NCBI RefSeq assembly: GCF_001866655.1 | Contig: NZ_MLYR01000045.1 | Coordinates: 1 to 53,645 of the forward strand | DNA from: Bacillus sp. MUM 116 | GTDB taxonomy: Bacteria > Bacillota > Bacilli > Bacillales > Cytobacillaceae | DNA length: 53,645 bases | Direction of reading: 5' to 3' | Translations under genes and position numbers: made by a program | The notes under the pieces: model-generated | Database searches by the model: none | What the model was told of the DNA's origin: nothing | What the model saw: only the letters and a program-made list of their open reading frames with translations | In this document: positions 9,515 through 17,370 of the stretch, one piece after another | Numbering within the stretch: position 1 is the stretch's first letter | How the letters are laid out: every line of letters starts with the position of its first letter

Positions 9515-10476
9515 TCATCCATCATTTAATTTCAATTACCATTGCAATCATGATTGATTTACTTATCGGGGACCCGCCCAATTGGCCCCATCCGGTTCGC
9601 TGGATTGGTTCGCTAATTTCATATTTAGAAAAGCGTTGGAACCATGGTCAAGCGAAAAAAGCACAAGGGGTTTTGATGCTAATCTCTGTTTTACTCATTG
9701 TTTTGATTCCAGTATTAATTATTATTTTCATAGGTTATCTACTTCACCCGTTTGTTGGGATTTTTCTTGAGGCGATCATTATTTCGACAACCATAGCCCA
9801 AAAAAGTTTGAAGGAAGCAGCCCTCGAAGTCTATCAACCATTAAGGGCTGGAACATTAGACGATGCGAGAAAAAAATTATCTTATATTGTTGGCAGGGAT
9901 ACCGATTTCTTGGGAGAAGGAGAAATTGCCCGCGGTACAATTGAAACGATTGCCGAGAATACAAGTGATGGGGTTACGGCCCCCTTGTTTTGGGCGCTGA
10001 TTGGCGGAGCACCCCTCGCCATAGTATACCGGGCAACGAATACATGTGATTCGATGGTTGGATATAAAAATGACCGCTATATACAGTTTGGCTGGGCATC
10101 CGCAAAATGGGATGATGTGATGAATTGGATTCCAAGCCGGCTCACAGGATTCATCATGCTTTTGGGAAATCGTCCAGAAAAAATCAGATATCGTGATGCT
10201 TGGAAAATCTTGTTCCGTGATGCCAAAAAACATCCAAGTCCTAACAGCGGCTGGGGAGAAGCGGCAGCTGCCGCGATTTTAGGGATTCAACTTGGCGGAA
10301 TTAACTATTATAAAGGAATGAAATCAGACCGGGCAAAAATGGGAGACCCCTTATCTCCAATAAAGGCGGAGCATATCCCAAAGACGAATACGATTCTAGG
10401 GAAAACCGTATTTTTATTTTTATTATTCTTATGGGCAGGAGGGATAATCATTGATTTGGCCGTCACATGGATCTAA
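9511..10476 (+). CDS. cbiB: Adenosylcobinamide-phosphate synthase
   Basis: A membrane enzyme that attaches aminopropanol (phosphate) to adenosylcobyric acid. The 321 residues include IDLLIGDPPNWPHPVRWIG at the N-terminus, VGRDTDFLGEGEIARGTIET, ENTSDGVTAPLFWALIGG and the downstream MVGYKNDRYIQFGWASAKWDD, all standard for CbiB/CobD. GTG 9511 overlaps the preceding TGA and sits after AAAGAGG; an in-frame ATG at 9466 would extend it into the CbiZ coding region without a binding site. CobD, which follows, supplies its aminopropanol phosphate substrate. Confidence 0.94.
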   Translation: MIIHHLISITIAIMIDLLIGDPPNWPHPVRWIGSLISYLEKRWNHGQAKKAQGVLMLISVLLIVLIPVLIIIFIGYLLHPFVGIFLEAIIISTTIAQKSLKEAALEVYQPLRAGTLDDARKKLSYIVGRDTDFLGEGEIARGTIETIAENTSDGVTAPLFWALIGGAPLAIVYRATNTCDSMVGYKNDRYIQFGWASAKWDDVMNWIPSRLTGFIMLLGNRPEKIRYRDAWKILFRDAKKHPSPNSGWGEAAAAAILGIQLGGINYYKGMKSDRAKMGDPLSPIKAEHIPKTNTILGKTVFLFLLFLWAGGIIIDLAVTWI

Positions 10477-11539
10477 CCCCCGCTATTTATATGAAGCATT
10501 GGGGCTTACACTTCCAGAGAAATATATTGATTTTAGTGCAAATATAAATCCATTGGGGACACCTGCTTCAATCAAGGAAAAGTGGATGGACTTTTTGGCT
10601 GAAATTTATGTCTATCCAGACCCCAATGCCAGCAGTCTAAAGGAAAAAATTGCAAAAAAAGAACAAATCCCGCTGGAGTCAATCTTAATTGGGAATGGTG
10701 GGGCAGAATTAATTTCTTTAGTAGCCCGAATATTCGCAGGTAAAAAGGTAGTTATCATAGAGCCTGCTTTTTCAGAATATGAAAAAAACTGCCGGATTAA
10801 CCAATGTGAAATCATCTATCATCAATTGCACGGACCAGGTTTTGAATTAAATTTGGCAGATTTACAGTCGAATCTGACTGGAGCAGATGCCTTGTTTATC
10901 TGTAATCCCAATAATCCAACCGGGATTCAATTTCCTTCTTCAACCATCCTTTCGATAATCGAGGAATGTGATAAGCAAAATTGTTCCGTAATCTTGGATG
11001 AAGCATTTTATGATTTTCTCGTAGGTTATGAATCTTTTTTTCCTTACATAAAGAAATATTCGAATTTAATTATCATTCGTTCGATGACAAAAATGTTTGC
11101 GATACCAGGAATTCGCCTCGGGTACATAGTTGCTGCACCTGTAGTTATTCAAAACTTAAGCGAACTGCAGCCACATTGGAGTACAAATACTATTGCCTTA
11201 TTAGCTGGAGAATTATGTTTAGAAGATGAAGCGTTTATTAAAAAAACCCAGGATTATATTTTTCAAGAGCGAAAGAGACTATTCGATTTTTTCCAAAATC
11301 ATCAATTCGTTGTAACAGCTTCCGATGTTAACTTTTATTTATTACAAGATCCTTATTTAAAAGATCAATTTGATCTCTTTCAATTTCTTCTTCACAACGG
11401 GGTTGTTCCCCGGCACACCTTTAATTTTCCCGGCCTGGAGGGAAGGTGGCTCCGTTTGGCCATAAAAAGCAGTGAGGAAAATGATCGTCTTTTGGAGGTG
11501 TTAGCGGAATGGCGAATGTACCATCCCTTATTTTCATAA
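10451..11539 (+). CDS. cobD: L-threonine-O-3-phosphate decarboxylase
   Basis: A PLP-dependent aminotransferase-fold enzyme that makes (R)-1-amino-2-propanol phosphate for CbiB. The N-terminal HGSNP and DFSANINPLGTP motifs are typical of CobD, as is FICNPNNPTG. The PLP lysine lies in SMTKMFAIPGIRLGY. Length is 362 residues. TTG 10451 lies eight bases after AGGAGG and overlaps cbiB by 26 bases. No PduX/BluE-type threonine kinase gene, which would supply threonine phosphate, is seen in this window. Confidence 0.93.
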   Translation: MIWPSHGSNPRYLYEALGLTLPEKYIDFSANINPLGTPASIKEKWMDFLAEIYVYPDPNASSLKEKIAKKEQIPLESILIGNGGAELISLVARIFAGKKVVIIEPAFSEYEKNCRINQCEIIYHQLHGPGFELNLADLQSNLTGADALFICNPNNPTGIQFPSSTILSIIEECDKQNCSVILDEAFYDFLVGYESFFPYIKKYSNLIIIRSMTKMFAIPGIRLGYIVAAPVVIQNLSELQPHWSTNTIALLAGELCLEDEAFIKKTQDYIFQERKRLFDFFQNHQFVVTASDVNFYLLQDPYLKDQFDLFQFLLHNGVVPRHTFNFPGLEGRWLRLAIKSSEENDRLLEVLAEWRMYHPLFS

Positions 11540-12084
11540 CCGGCGGTGTCAGGAGTGGAAAAAGCAGCTTCGCCGAGAGAAAGGGGCTGGAATTAGCAGC
11601 TGAAACAGGAGGTAATCTCATTTATTTTGCAACTGGGGTTCCTTCGGACGTGGAAATGGAAGAGCGTATTAGCAAACATCAACAGGATCGAGCAGCAGGT
11701 AAATACCAGTGGAAAACCGTAGAACAATCCAGTGATATCGGCTTGAGGGCGGTGGAATTTACGAAGCGGGATACGATTCTGCTTGATTGCGTGACGACAT
11801 TGTTGAATAATGAGCTGTTTGCCACCGAAACATCATGGGATAACTCTTTTTTAGAATCGGTGAAGGAACGAATATTTAACGGCATTACAAAAATTAAAGA
11901 GCAATCTAAAACAATGATCGTCGTCAGTAACGAGGTAGTTTACGAGCCAATCCACGAAAAAGAACTTGTGATTATATATGGAAGATTGTTAGGACATATT
12001 CACAGACAATTGGTAAAGGATGCGGATGAAGCTTACTTGGTAGAAGCAGGCATCCCGATTATGATGAAAGGAATGAAAGCATGA
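11509..12084 (+). CDS. cobU: Adenosylcobinamide kinase / GTP guanylyltransferase CobU
   Basis: Phosphorylates and then guanylylates adenosylcobinamide to activate it for CobS. The 191 residues have P-loop ITGGVRSGKSSFAE, the QDRAAGKYQWKTVEQ segment, LLDCVTTLLNN and the closing VSNEVVYEPIHEK. The residue after the Trp-containing motif and the P-loop are intact, unlike the paralogue at 14886-15338. ATG 11509 overlaps cobD by 31 bases after GGAGGTG. Confidence 0.94.
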   Translation: MANVPSLIFITGGVRSGKSSFAERKGLELAAETGGNLIYFATGVPSDVEMEERISKHQQDRAAGKYQWKTVEQSSDIGLRAVEFTKRDTILLDCVTTLLNNELFATETSWDNSFLESVKERIFNGITKIKEQSKTMIVVSNEVVYEPIHEKELVIIYGRLLGHIHRQLVKDADEAYLVEAGIPIMMKGMKA

Positions 12085-13589
12085 AAGGGATTATGTTACA
12101 GGGAACAGCTTCTGATGTGGGGAAAAGTCTGGTTGTTACCGCCTTATGCCGAATATTATCGGATGAAGGTAGAAAGGTGGCACCTTTTAAATCGCAAAAC
12201 ATGTCTAATAATTCCTATGTAACGGCTGATGGAAAAGAAATCGGCAGAGCCCAGGGGATCCAGGCAGAAGCAGCCAGAACTGAGGCATGTGTTTGGATGA
12301 ATCCAATCTTGTTAAAACCTCGCTCCCAGCAGGATTCAGAAGTAGTTTACTTGGGCAAGGCGATTGAGACCTTTTCCGGACGAGAATATCGGGAAAAGTT
12401 TTATGAAAAAGGGCTGGAAGTGATTCAGGAATCCTTAAAACAGCTATCGAACCAATTTGATGTCGTTGTCATTGAAGGAGCAGGCAGTCCGGTTGAAATT
12501 AATTTAAAGGATCGTGAGCTGGTCAATATGAAGGTGGCAAAAATGGCGGCTGTGCCGGTCGTACTTGTTGCCGATATTGACCGTGGAGGAGTGTTTGCCA
12601 GTATCATCGGTACGCTTGAACTATTGGAACCGGAGGAAAGGAAACGTGTTGCTGGGGTCATCATCAATAAATTCCGCGGCGACATTACTTTATTCGAAGA
12701 TGGAGTACACTGGCTGGAAGAAAAAACAGGGATTCCCGTTTTAGGAGTATTGCCCTATATTGACCATCACATGATCGATGGCGAAGATTCATTATCCATC
12801 ACGAATCAATTTTCAAATCAAAAACAAGGAAATCTTGATGTGGTTGTCATTCATCTTCCATTTATTTCAAACTACAGTGATTTGGAGCCTTTTTTATATG
12901 AAGAAGATGTTTCGATACGCTGGGTAAAACATGGGGAAGAATTTGGTGTGCCAGATGCGGTGATCATTCCCGGCACGAAAAGTACCATTCAAGATATGAA
13001 ATATATCAGAGAACAAGGTCTGGATGTGAAAATCAAAAGCCATTATGAAAATGGCGGGTTTACAGTCGGTATTTGCGGCGGGTATCAAATTCTCGGTGAA
13101 GAAATGGTTGATGAGGCAGGATCGGATACAGGAATCCCGAACAATAGTGTGCAGGGTTTAGGCATAATACCGGGGAAAACTTGTTTTTTTCAAGAGAAAA
13201 AAACGGTAAGAACAGAGGCTGCCTATCATAAAAATACTGGATTTCCTGTAAATATTGGATTGGAAGGGTATGAAATCCATCTAGGAAATACCTTTATCAG
13301 CCAAAAAGGCTGCTCCTTTTTAACGTTGGCAAATGGAAAAGAGGAAGGCTATTTTAATAATAGTGGACAACTGATTGGAACATATCTTCACCATCTTTTT
13401 CATAATGACGAATGGAGAAATCGCTGGCTAAACCTAATTAGGGTAAGAAAAGGGCTTGCGCAAAAAGAGATAAGGAACTTACGTGAATTTAAGGATCAAA
13501 GATTCACTGCGCTTGCCACCCAAATGAAAGCGCATCTAAAATGGGAACTTCTAAAAGGGATCATCGAGAATTGGGGTTCAGAGGAATGA
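12081..13589 (+). CDS. cbiP: Cobyric acid synthase, glutamine-hydrolysing
   Basis: Amidates side chains b, d, e and g of adenosylcobyrinic acid a,c-diamide. The 502-residue protein has an N-terminal dethiobiotin synthetase-like ATPase (GTASDVGKSLV, KSQNMSNNSYVTADG, EGAGSPVEINL) and a C-terminal class I glutaminase domain with nucleophile Cys in GICGGYQILGEEM. Start overlaps cobU by 4 bases. A salvage-only cell would not need this step, so the organism may have the upper corrin pathway elsewhere or salvage incomplete corrinoids; that is inference. Confidence 0.95.
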   Translation: MKGIMLQGTASDVGKSLVVTALCRILSDEGRKVAPFKSQNMSNNSYVTADGKEIGRAQGIQAEAARTEACVWMNPILLKPRSQQDSEVVYLGKAIETFSGREYREKFYEKGLEVIQESLKQLSNQFDVVVIEGAGSPVEINLKDRELVNMKVAKMAAVPVVLVADIDRGGVFASIIGTLELLEPEERKRVAGVIINKFRGDITLFEDGVHWLEEKTGIPVLGVLPYIDHHMIDGEDSLSITNQFSNQKQGNLDVVVIHLPFISNYSDLEPFLYEEDVSIRWVKHGEEFGVPDAVIIPGTKSTIQDMKYIREQGLDVKIKSHYENGGFTVGICGGYQILGEEMVDEAGSDTGIPNNSVQGLGIIPGKTCFFQEKKTVRTEAAYHKNTGFPVNIGLEGYEIHLGNTFISQKGCSFLTLANGKEEGYFNNSGQLIGTYLHHLFHNDEWRNRWLNLIRVRKGLAQKEIRNLREFKDQRFTALATQMKAHLKWELLKGIIENWGSEE

Positions 13590-14365
13590 AGTTTTTTAAA
13601 GGGTTTTTGATTGGCCTGCAGTTTTTTACAGCGGTTCCGGTTCGTTGGGAGCTGCCAATGGATTCGGAGCATCTTGGTAAGACGGTGCAAGCTTTTCCTC
13701 TTATCGGGTTATTTCAAGGCATCATCTATGCGGGTTTATTTTTTCTGATACAAGAATATACTCCATTATCCCATTTGGCCGCGGCTTTTATACTATGGCT
13801 GGCGACAATCCTTATTACCGGTGGGATTCATCTTGACGGCTGGATAGATGCGAGCGATGCATACTTTTCCTATGGAAATCTGGAAAAAAGGCTGGAAATT
13901 ATGAAGGACCCGAGAACCGGAGCATTTGGTGTACTTTCCGTTATTGTTTTACTAAGCTGCCGCTTTCTATTTATTTATGAAATAACCGAAACTGCTCCTT
14001 ATCTTTTGATTGCAGCCATTCCTTTCTTCAGCAAGACTGTGATGGGAGTTTTACTTGTTACGGTTCCATCTGGCAAAAAAGAAGGGCTGGCAGCGTTGTT
14101 TCAACGTGCGGTTTCGCCCAAATCGTTAACAATTTATCCTGTTTTTATCATCCTTTTATTGATCATATTGATCATGTTTAATGAAAATTTACTCCTTGTC
14201 ACCATCTTATTGTTAGTAGCCGCCGGTTGTTATCTCGTTTGCCGCCGAAATTCGGTCAAGTGGTTTGGCGGAATTACCGGGGATGTGCTTGGAGCTTCTG
14301 TAGAAGGGACGGAGTTAATTTTATGGATGACTGTGTGGTTATTGCATTATTTCGCCATGGCCTGA
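13586..14365 (+). CDS. cobS: Adenosylcobinamide-GDP ribazoletransferase (cobalamin synthase)
   Basis: A membrane enzyme that joins alpha-ribazole(-phosphate) to adenosylcobinamide-GDP. The 259 residues contain KGFLIGLQFFTAVPV, GGIHLDGWIDASDAYFS, RLEIMKDPRTGAFGVL and GGITGDVLGASVEGTELI, all diagnostic for CobS, including the acidic metal-binding segment. ATG 13586 overlaps the TGA of cbiP; an in-frame ATG at 13541 would extend 15 residues into cbiP and was rejected. Confidence 0.95.
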   Translation: MKFFKGFLIGLQFFTAVPVRWELPMDSEHLGKTVQAFPLIGLFQGIIYAGLFFLIQEYTPLSHLAAAFILWLATILITGGIHLDGWIDASDAYFSYGNLEKRLEIMKDPRTGAFGVLSVIVLLSCRFLFIYEITETAPYLLIAAIPFFSKTVMGVLLVTVPSGKKEGLAALFQRAVSPKSLTIYPVFIILLLIILIMFNENLLLVTILLLVAAGCYLVCRRNSVKWFGGITGDVLGASVEGTELILWMTVWLLHYFAMA

Positions 14366-14934
14366 CAGAAGCAAATAAACGAAAAGCCTATTTGGGATGG
14401 AAGGACTCTACTTTAAGTCCGGAGGCAATGAAAATCTTGCCGATGAGAGCTTATGATGCTTGTTTTTCCAGTGATTTACAAAGATGTGTGAAAACGGCGA
14501 AATTATTATTTCCTAATAGTAATCCACAGCGATTTGAAGAGTTTAGGGAAATTAATTTCGGAAAATGGGATGGGAAGACATACGAGGACTTGAAGGAAGA
14601 TTCACTTTACCGGCAGTGGTTATCAGATCCGCTTCGGTATTGCCCGCCAGACGGGGAATCCTTTCGGCAGTTTCAAGAAAGGCTTCAAGTGGGCTGGGGA
14701 AAAATTGTTGCTGAAATTTTTCGGCAAAACCTAAAAAGCTCCTCGGTCATTACCCATGGTGGTGTCATTCGTTACCTTCTAAGCAGGTATGCACCTATAA
14801 AGAAAGAATTTTGGGAATGGCACTCTTCTCATACTCAGGGGTACGAATTAATCTTTAGCCGGGAAGCGTTAAGGAGGGGAGAACGGTGCACTTTATTACA
14901 GGCGGTGCCTTTAACGGAAAAAGAAAATGGGTAA
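14323..14934 (+). CDS. cobC: Alpha-ribazole phosphatase (histidine phosphatase family)
   Basis: Removes the phosphate from alpha-ribazole phosphate or cobalamin phosphate. The 203 residues form a phosphoglycerate-mutase-like domain with catalytic FRHGLTEAN, FSSDLQRCVKTA, EINFGKWDGKTYEDL and VITHGGVIRYLL. ATG 14323 follows GACGGAG and lies inside the 3' end of cobS, a 43-base overlap. An upstream in-frame start at 14227 has no binding site. The pathway assignment rests on operon context, since the family is broad. Confidence 0.88.
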   Translation: MDDCVVIALFRHGLTEANKRKAYLGWKDSTLSPEAMKILPMRAYDACFSSDLQRCVKTAKLLFPNSNPQRFEEFREINFGKWDGKTYEDLKEDSLYRQWLSDPLRYCPPDGESFRQFQERLQVGWGKIVAEIFRQNLKSSSVITHGGVIRYLLSRYAPIKKEFWEWHSSHTQGYELIFSREALRRGERCTLLQAVPLTEKENG

Positions 14935-15338
14935 GAAAAACCTATCCGATTCGAATTAATGAACAATGGAAATCAGCCTATCAAAATGCCCCATTTCCAA
15001 TTAAGCTCAGAGAACATCAAGGGGAAGTACTTGTCCTTGAGGGAATGGAAATGTGGGTAAAAGCTTTAATGAAAGAATATGAACCCGACCATTTCCGCAG
15101 GATATGGAAGGACTGCTTAAACCATTGGGTTTTATGGGAGAGAGCGGAGAAAAACCGGCAATTGGTTGTAATCGGAACGGATATCACAAAAGGAATTGTT
15201 CCGATGGAAAAGGAAAACAGACTTTGGCGCGATTTGACAGGATGGGCTTTTCAGGACATCGCTGCGATAGCGGACAGGGTGGATGTCATTTGGTATGGGT
15301 TGAATCAAACAATAAAAGGTGGAGGAATGGAAAAATGA
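14886..15338 (+). CDS. Degenerate CobU-like P-loop protein
   Basis: A 150-residue protein from GTG 14886 after AAGGAGGGG, overlapping cobC by 49 bases. It reads as a shortened, divergent CobU: FITGGAFNGKRKWV keeps the GxxxxGK nucleotide loop, and the C-terminal GTDITKGIVPMEKENRLWRD with ADRVDVIWYGLNQTIKG aligns with the end of CobU (VSNEVVYEPIHEKELV, then ADEAYLVEAGIPIMMKG). The CobU middle region, including the His-bearing segment used for guanylylation, is replaced by a shorter stretch (LVLEGMEMWVKALMKEY). A full CobU is encoded 3 kb upstream, so this may be a regulatory or alternative nucleotide-binding partner. It is intact and has a good binding site, arguing against a pseudogene. Confidence 0.7.
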   Translation: MHFITGGAFNGKRKWVRKTYPIRINEQWKSAYQNAPFPIKLREHQGEVLVLEGMEMWVKALMKEYEPDHFRRIWKDCLNHWVLWERAEKNRQLVVIGTDITKGIVPMEKENRLWRDLTGWAFQDIAAIADRVDVIWYGLNQTIKGGGMEK

Positions 15339-15919
15339 GAATTTATACAAGAACAGGTGACAAAGGAAAAACAAGTATTATTGGCGGCAGAGTTGATAAA
15401 GATGACACGAGAGTAGAAGCATATGGCACCGTCGATGAGGTGAATTGTTTTGTAGGTCAGGCGATTCAAGAACTTAATCCAGAAATTTTCGCGGATGTCC
15501 TAGAGGATCTTGAAACAATTCAACACGAATTATTCGATTGTGGTGGAGATTTGGCCAATGTTTCCGAAAAACGGGAAATGAAGCTGCAAAAAGAATCCAT
15601 CGATTATTTGGAAAAGAAAATAGATGAGTATATTGAAGAAGCTCCAGAATTAGAAAGGTTTATTTTGCCTGGAGGTACAAAACCGGCAGCTTCGATTCAT
15701 ATTGCAAGAACGGTGACAAGGAGAGCAGAACGTTTGGTGGTAAAACTAGTAAAAGCTGATGAAAAAGCACCTGAACTGGCACTTCAATACTTAAACCGTC
15801 TATCAGATTATTTCTTTGCCTTGGCAAGGGTGATTAACTATCGCTTGAATGTAAGAGATGTGGAGTATGAAAGAAGTGCAAAAGTGTTCAGAGGCGGGAA
15901 ACGAGCAGATGAAAAATAA
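15335..15919 (+). CDS. pduO: PduO-type cob(I)alamin adenosyltransferase
   Basis: Transfers the adenosyl group of ATP to cob(I)alamin or cobinamide, needed for both the coenzyme and the riboswitch ligand. The 194 residues contain the ATP-binding RIYTRTGDKGKTSIIGG, VEAYGTVDEVNCFVG, FILPGGTKPAASIHIARTV and RRAER, as expected for PduO. ATG 15335 overlaps the TGA of the preceding gene and follows GGAGG; the frame is open further upstream but that stretch is antisense-like shadow of the previous gene. In Bacillus the gene is often called yvqK/btuR. Confidence 0.94.
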   Translation: MRIYTRTGDKGKTSIIGGRVDKDDTRVEAYGTVDEVNCFVGQAIQELNPEIFADVLEDLETIQHELFDCGGDLANVSEKREMKLQKESIDYLEKKIDEYIEEAPELERFILPGGTKPAASIHIARTVTRRAERLVVKLVKADEKAPELALQYLNRLSDYFFALARVINYRLNVRDVEYERSAKVFRGGKRADEK

Positions 15920-16412
15920 ATTCGATGGAAAAATGCTTAGCTGGCTCGCCCTATTCACCGCCTTATCTGTGGTTGGAGCTTCGATTAAGATCCCAGCCTT
16001 TGTTGACAGTGTTGCTTTGGATGTTTTTCCGGCACTAATGGCAGCTGCGTTGCTTGGAGGACGGTTTGGAGCCATTGCTGCTGCCTTTGGACACTTACTC
16101 TCTGCAATGTTTGGCGGCTTTCCGCTTGGACCCATGCATATTTTGATTGCCGGTGAAATGGCCGTACTTGTTTGGTTATTCGGAGCCCTATATAAAAATA
16201 AGCGAATCCTGGCCAGTATTGTTTTTGTTCTCGGAAACACATTTGCCGCACCGCTGCCATTTATTTTTTTAATGAGTATGGGTTTTTATGTGGCAATCGT
16301 CCCTTCATTATTAGTTGGTTCCATCATTAATGTTGTGATTGGATTCTTGTTGATTCCAAGGATTTCTGGTCTATTTAAGATCACTCATCAGAAGGAAGAG
16401 CTTAAACGATGA
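15909..16412 (+). CDS. cblT: ECF transporter S component, probable alpha-ribazole transporter CblT
   Basis: A hydrophobic protein of 167 residues with five to six membrane segments, rich in short-residue helices (ALFTALSVVGASIKIPA, MAAALLGGRFGAIAAAFGHL, GPMHILIAGEMA), as in ECF S components. Start ATG 15909 overlaps pduO by 11 bases; ATG 15867 is an alternative. Its position immediately before the CblS-like kinase matches the CblT-CblS pair described in Listeria and Geobacillus, where CblT imports alpha-ribazole. No ECF energizing module is in the window; a shared EcfAA'T is expected elsewhere. Substrate is inferred from context. Confidence 0.8.
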   Translation: MKNKFDGKMLSWLALFTALSVVGASIKIPAFVDSVALDVFPALMAAALLGGRFGAIAAAFGHLLSAMFGGFPLGPMHILIAGEMAVLVWLFGALYKNKRILASIVFVLGNTFAAPLPFIFLMSMGFYVAIVPSLLVGSIINVVIGFLLIPRISGLFKITHQKEELKR

Positions 16413-17125
16413 GAGATATAGTCACCATACCGATAACAACAAGGGAAGCTCTCATTATTGCAAGTGATAATAGCGGTGCCATTGGAATGAAGCATGAAGA
16501 TTCTGTAAAAGTTCCTTATGAAACGGTTGCTTATTATTCTTTTCGCGTCGCGGCTATGGAATGTATCGCTGCGGGGGGAGAACCGATTTCTGTGGTGCTT
16601 CACAATTTTTGCGGCAATGAACCATGGGAAGAACTCGTTAAAGGTATTCAAACCGGTTTAGGTGAACTTGGTTTGAACGGAGTTTCTATCACTGGAAGTA
16701 CAGAGAGCAATTTTTCCTTGAATCAATCGGCTGTTGGTTTGATTGTAATAGGAAAAAAAGTAAAAAATTCGGCTTCTCAAGTATTACTATCAGAAAATGT
16801 GAATGTTGCTATTATTGGAATGCCTCTAGTGGGTAATGAAGTAGTTGAGCAACAATATAATGTGGCACCATTATCAATTTTTCAGGAAATAAGCAGGCTG
16901 AATGAAGTTGTAATTTTGCCAGTAGGATCTAAAGGGATTTTATATGAGATGAATCAACTGTTCTCAAATGTGGTTTTAGGAAAAGAAAATTTGAGAACGG
17001 ATGTAGAGGTTTTAAAATCATCCGGTCCGTCAACATGCTTTATTGTCGTTTTTCAAGAAGGTCATACAGAAAAAATTAGGAAAGCTGCAGGGGATTATTT
17101 TCATCCATTAAAGATTGAATTTTAA
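16409..17125 (+). CDS. cblS: Alpha-ribazole kinase CblS (AIR synthase-like)
   Basis: A 238-residue protein related to the PurM/AIR-synthase fold: an N-terminal DNSGAIGMKHEDSVKVPYE region, AAMECIAAGGEPISVVLHNF and GLNGVSITGSTESNF, the last resembling the PurM nucleotide loop. Its pairing with CblT in a B12-riboswitch operon fits CblS, the ATP-dependent alpha-ribazole kinase. Together the two give alpha-ribazole phosphate for CobS without CobT, and no cobT is present in this operon. Overlaps cblT by four bases (ATGA). Last gene before the TPP riboswitch; no clear terminator follows. Confidence 0.82.
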   Translation: MRDIVTIPITTREALIIASDNSGAIGMKHEDSVKVPYETVAYYSFRVAAMECIAAGGEPISVVLHNFCGNEPWEELVKGIQTGLGELGLNGVSITGSTESNFSLNQSAVGLIVIGKKVKNSASQVLLSENVNVAIIGMPLVGNEVVEQQYNVAPLSIFQEISRLNEVVILPVGSKGILYEMNQLFSNVVLGKENLRTDVEVLKSSGPSTCFIVVFQEGHTEKIRKAAGDYFHPLKIEF

Positions 17126-17183
17126 AAATTATGGTTGCTATTCCCATTAAATAGGTATAGGATAAAATTATTAAATTCATAAA

Positions 17184-17281
17184 CTACTAGGGGTGCCCGG
17201 TTTAGGGCTGAGAGAAAAACAAATTCGTTTTTTAACCCTTTGGACCTGATCTGGATCATACCAGCGTAGGAAAGTAGTGGA
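17184..17281 (+). promoter_or_regulatory. TPP riboswitch (THI element)
   Basis: Canonical THI-box blocks are present: ACTAGGGGTGCC, GGGCTGAGAGA, ACCCTTTGGACCTGATCTGG and ATCATACCAGCGTAGGAAAG. A terminator at 17312-17347 follows, consistent with termination when TPP is bound. It should control the whole operon from 17371 through thiE at 24367, because every downstream gene is overlapping or closely spaced. Confidence 0.97.
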
Positions 17282-17311
17282 AAAAAATTAATTTTTTTCT
17301 CCTAACCTATT

Positions 17312-17347
17312 AAGTCAGGTCCAATTTATGGATCTGGCTTTTTTAGT
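17312..17347 (+). terminator. TPP riboswitch terminator
   Basis: AAGTCAGGTCCA pairs with TGGATCTGGCTT (including G-U pairs) across a five-base loop and is followed by a T run, between the THI box and the permease gene. Confidence 0.85.
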
Positions 17348-17370
17348 TTTTATAAAAGGGGAGTTTCATT

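Noticed and set aside
15104..15334. 77-residue N-terminal extension of PduO
   Set aside because: Overlaps the CobU-like gene in another frame, has no binding site, and PduO proteins begin at the RIYTRTGD motif.
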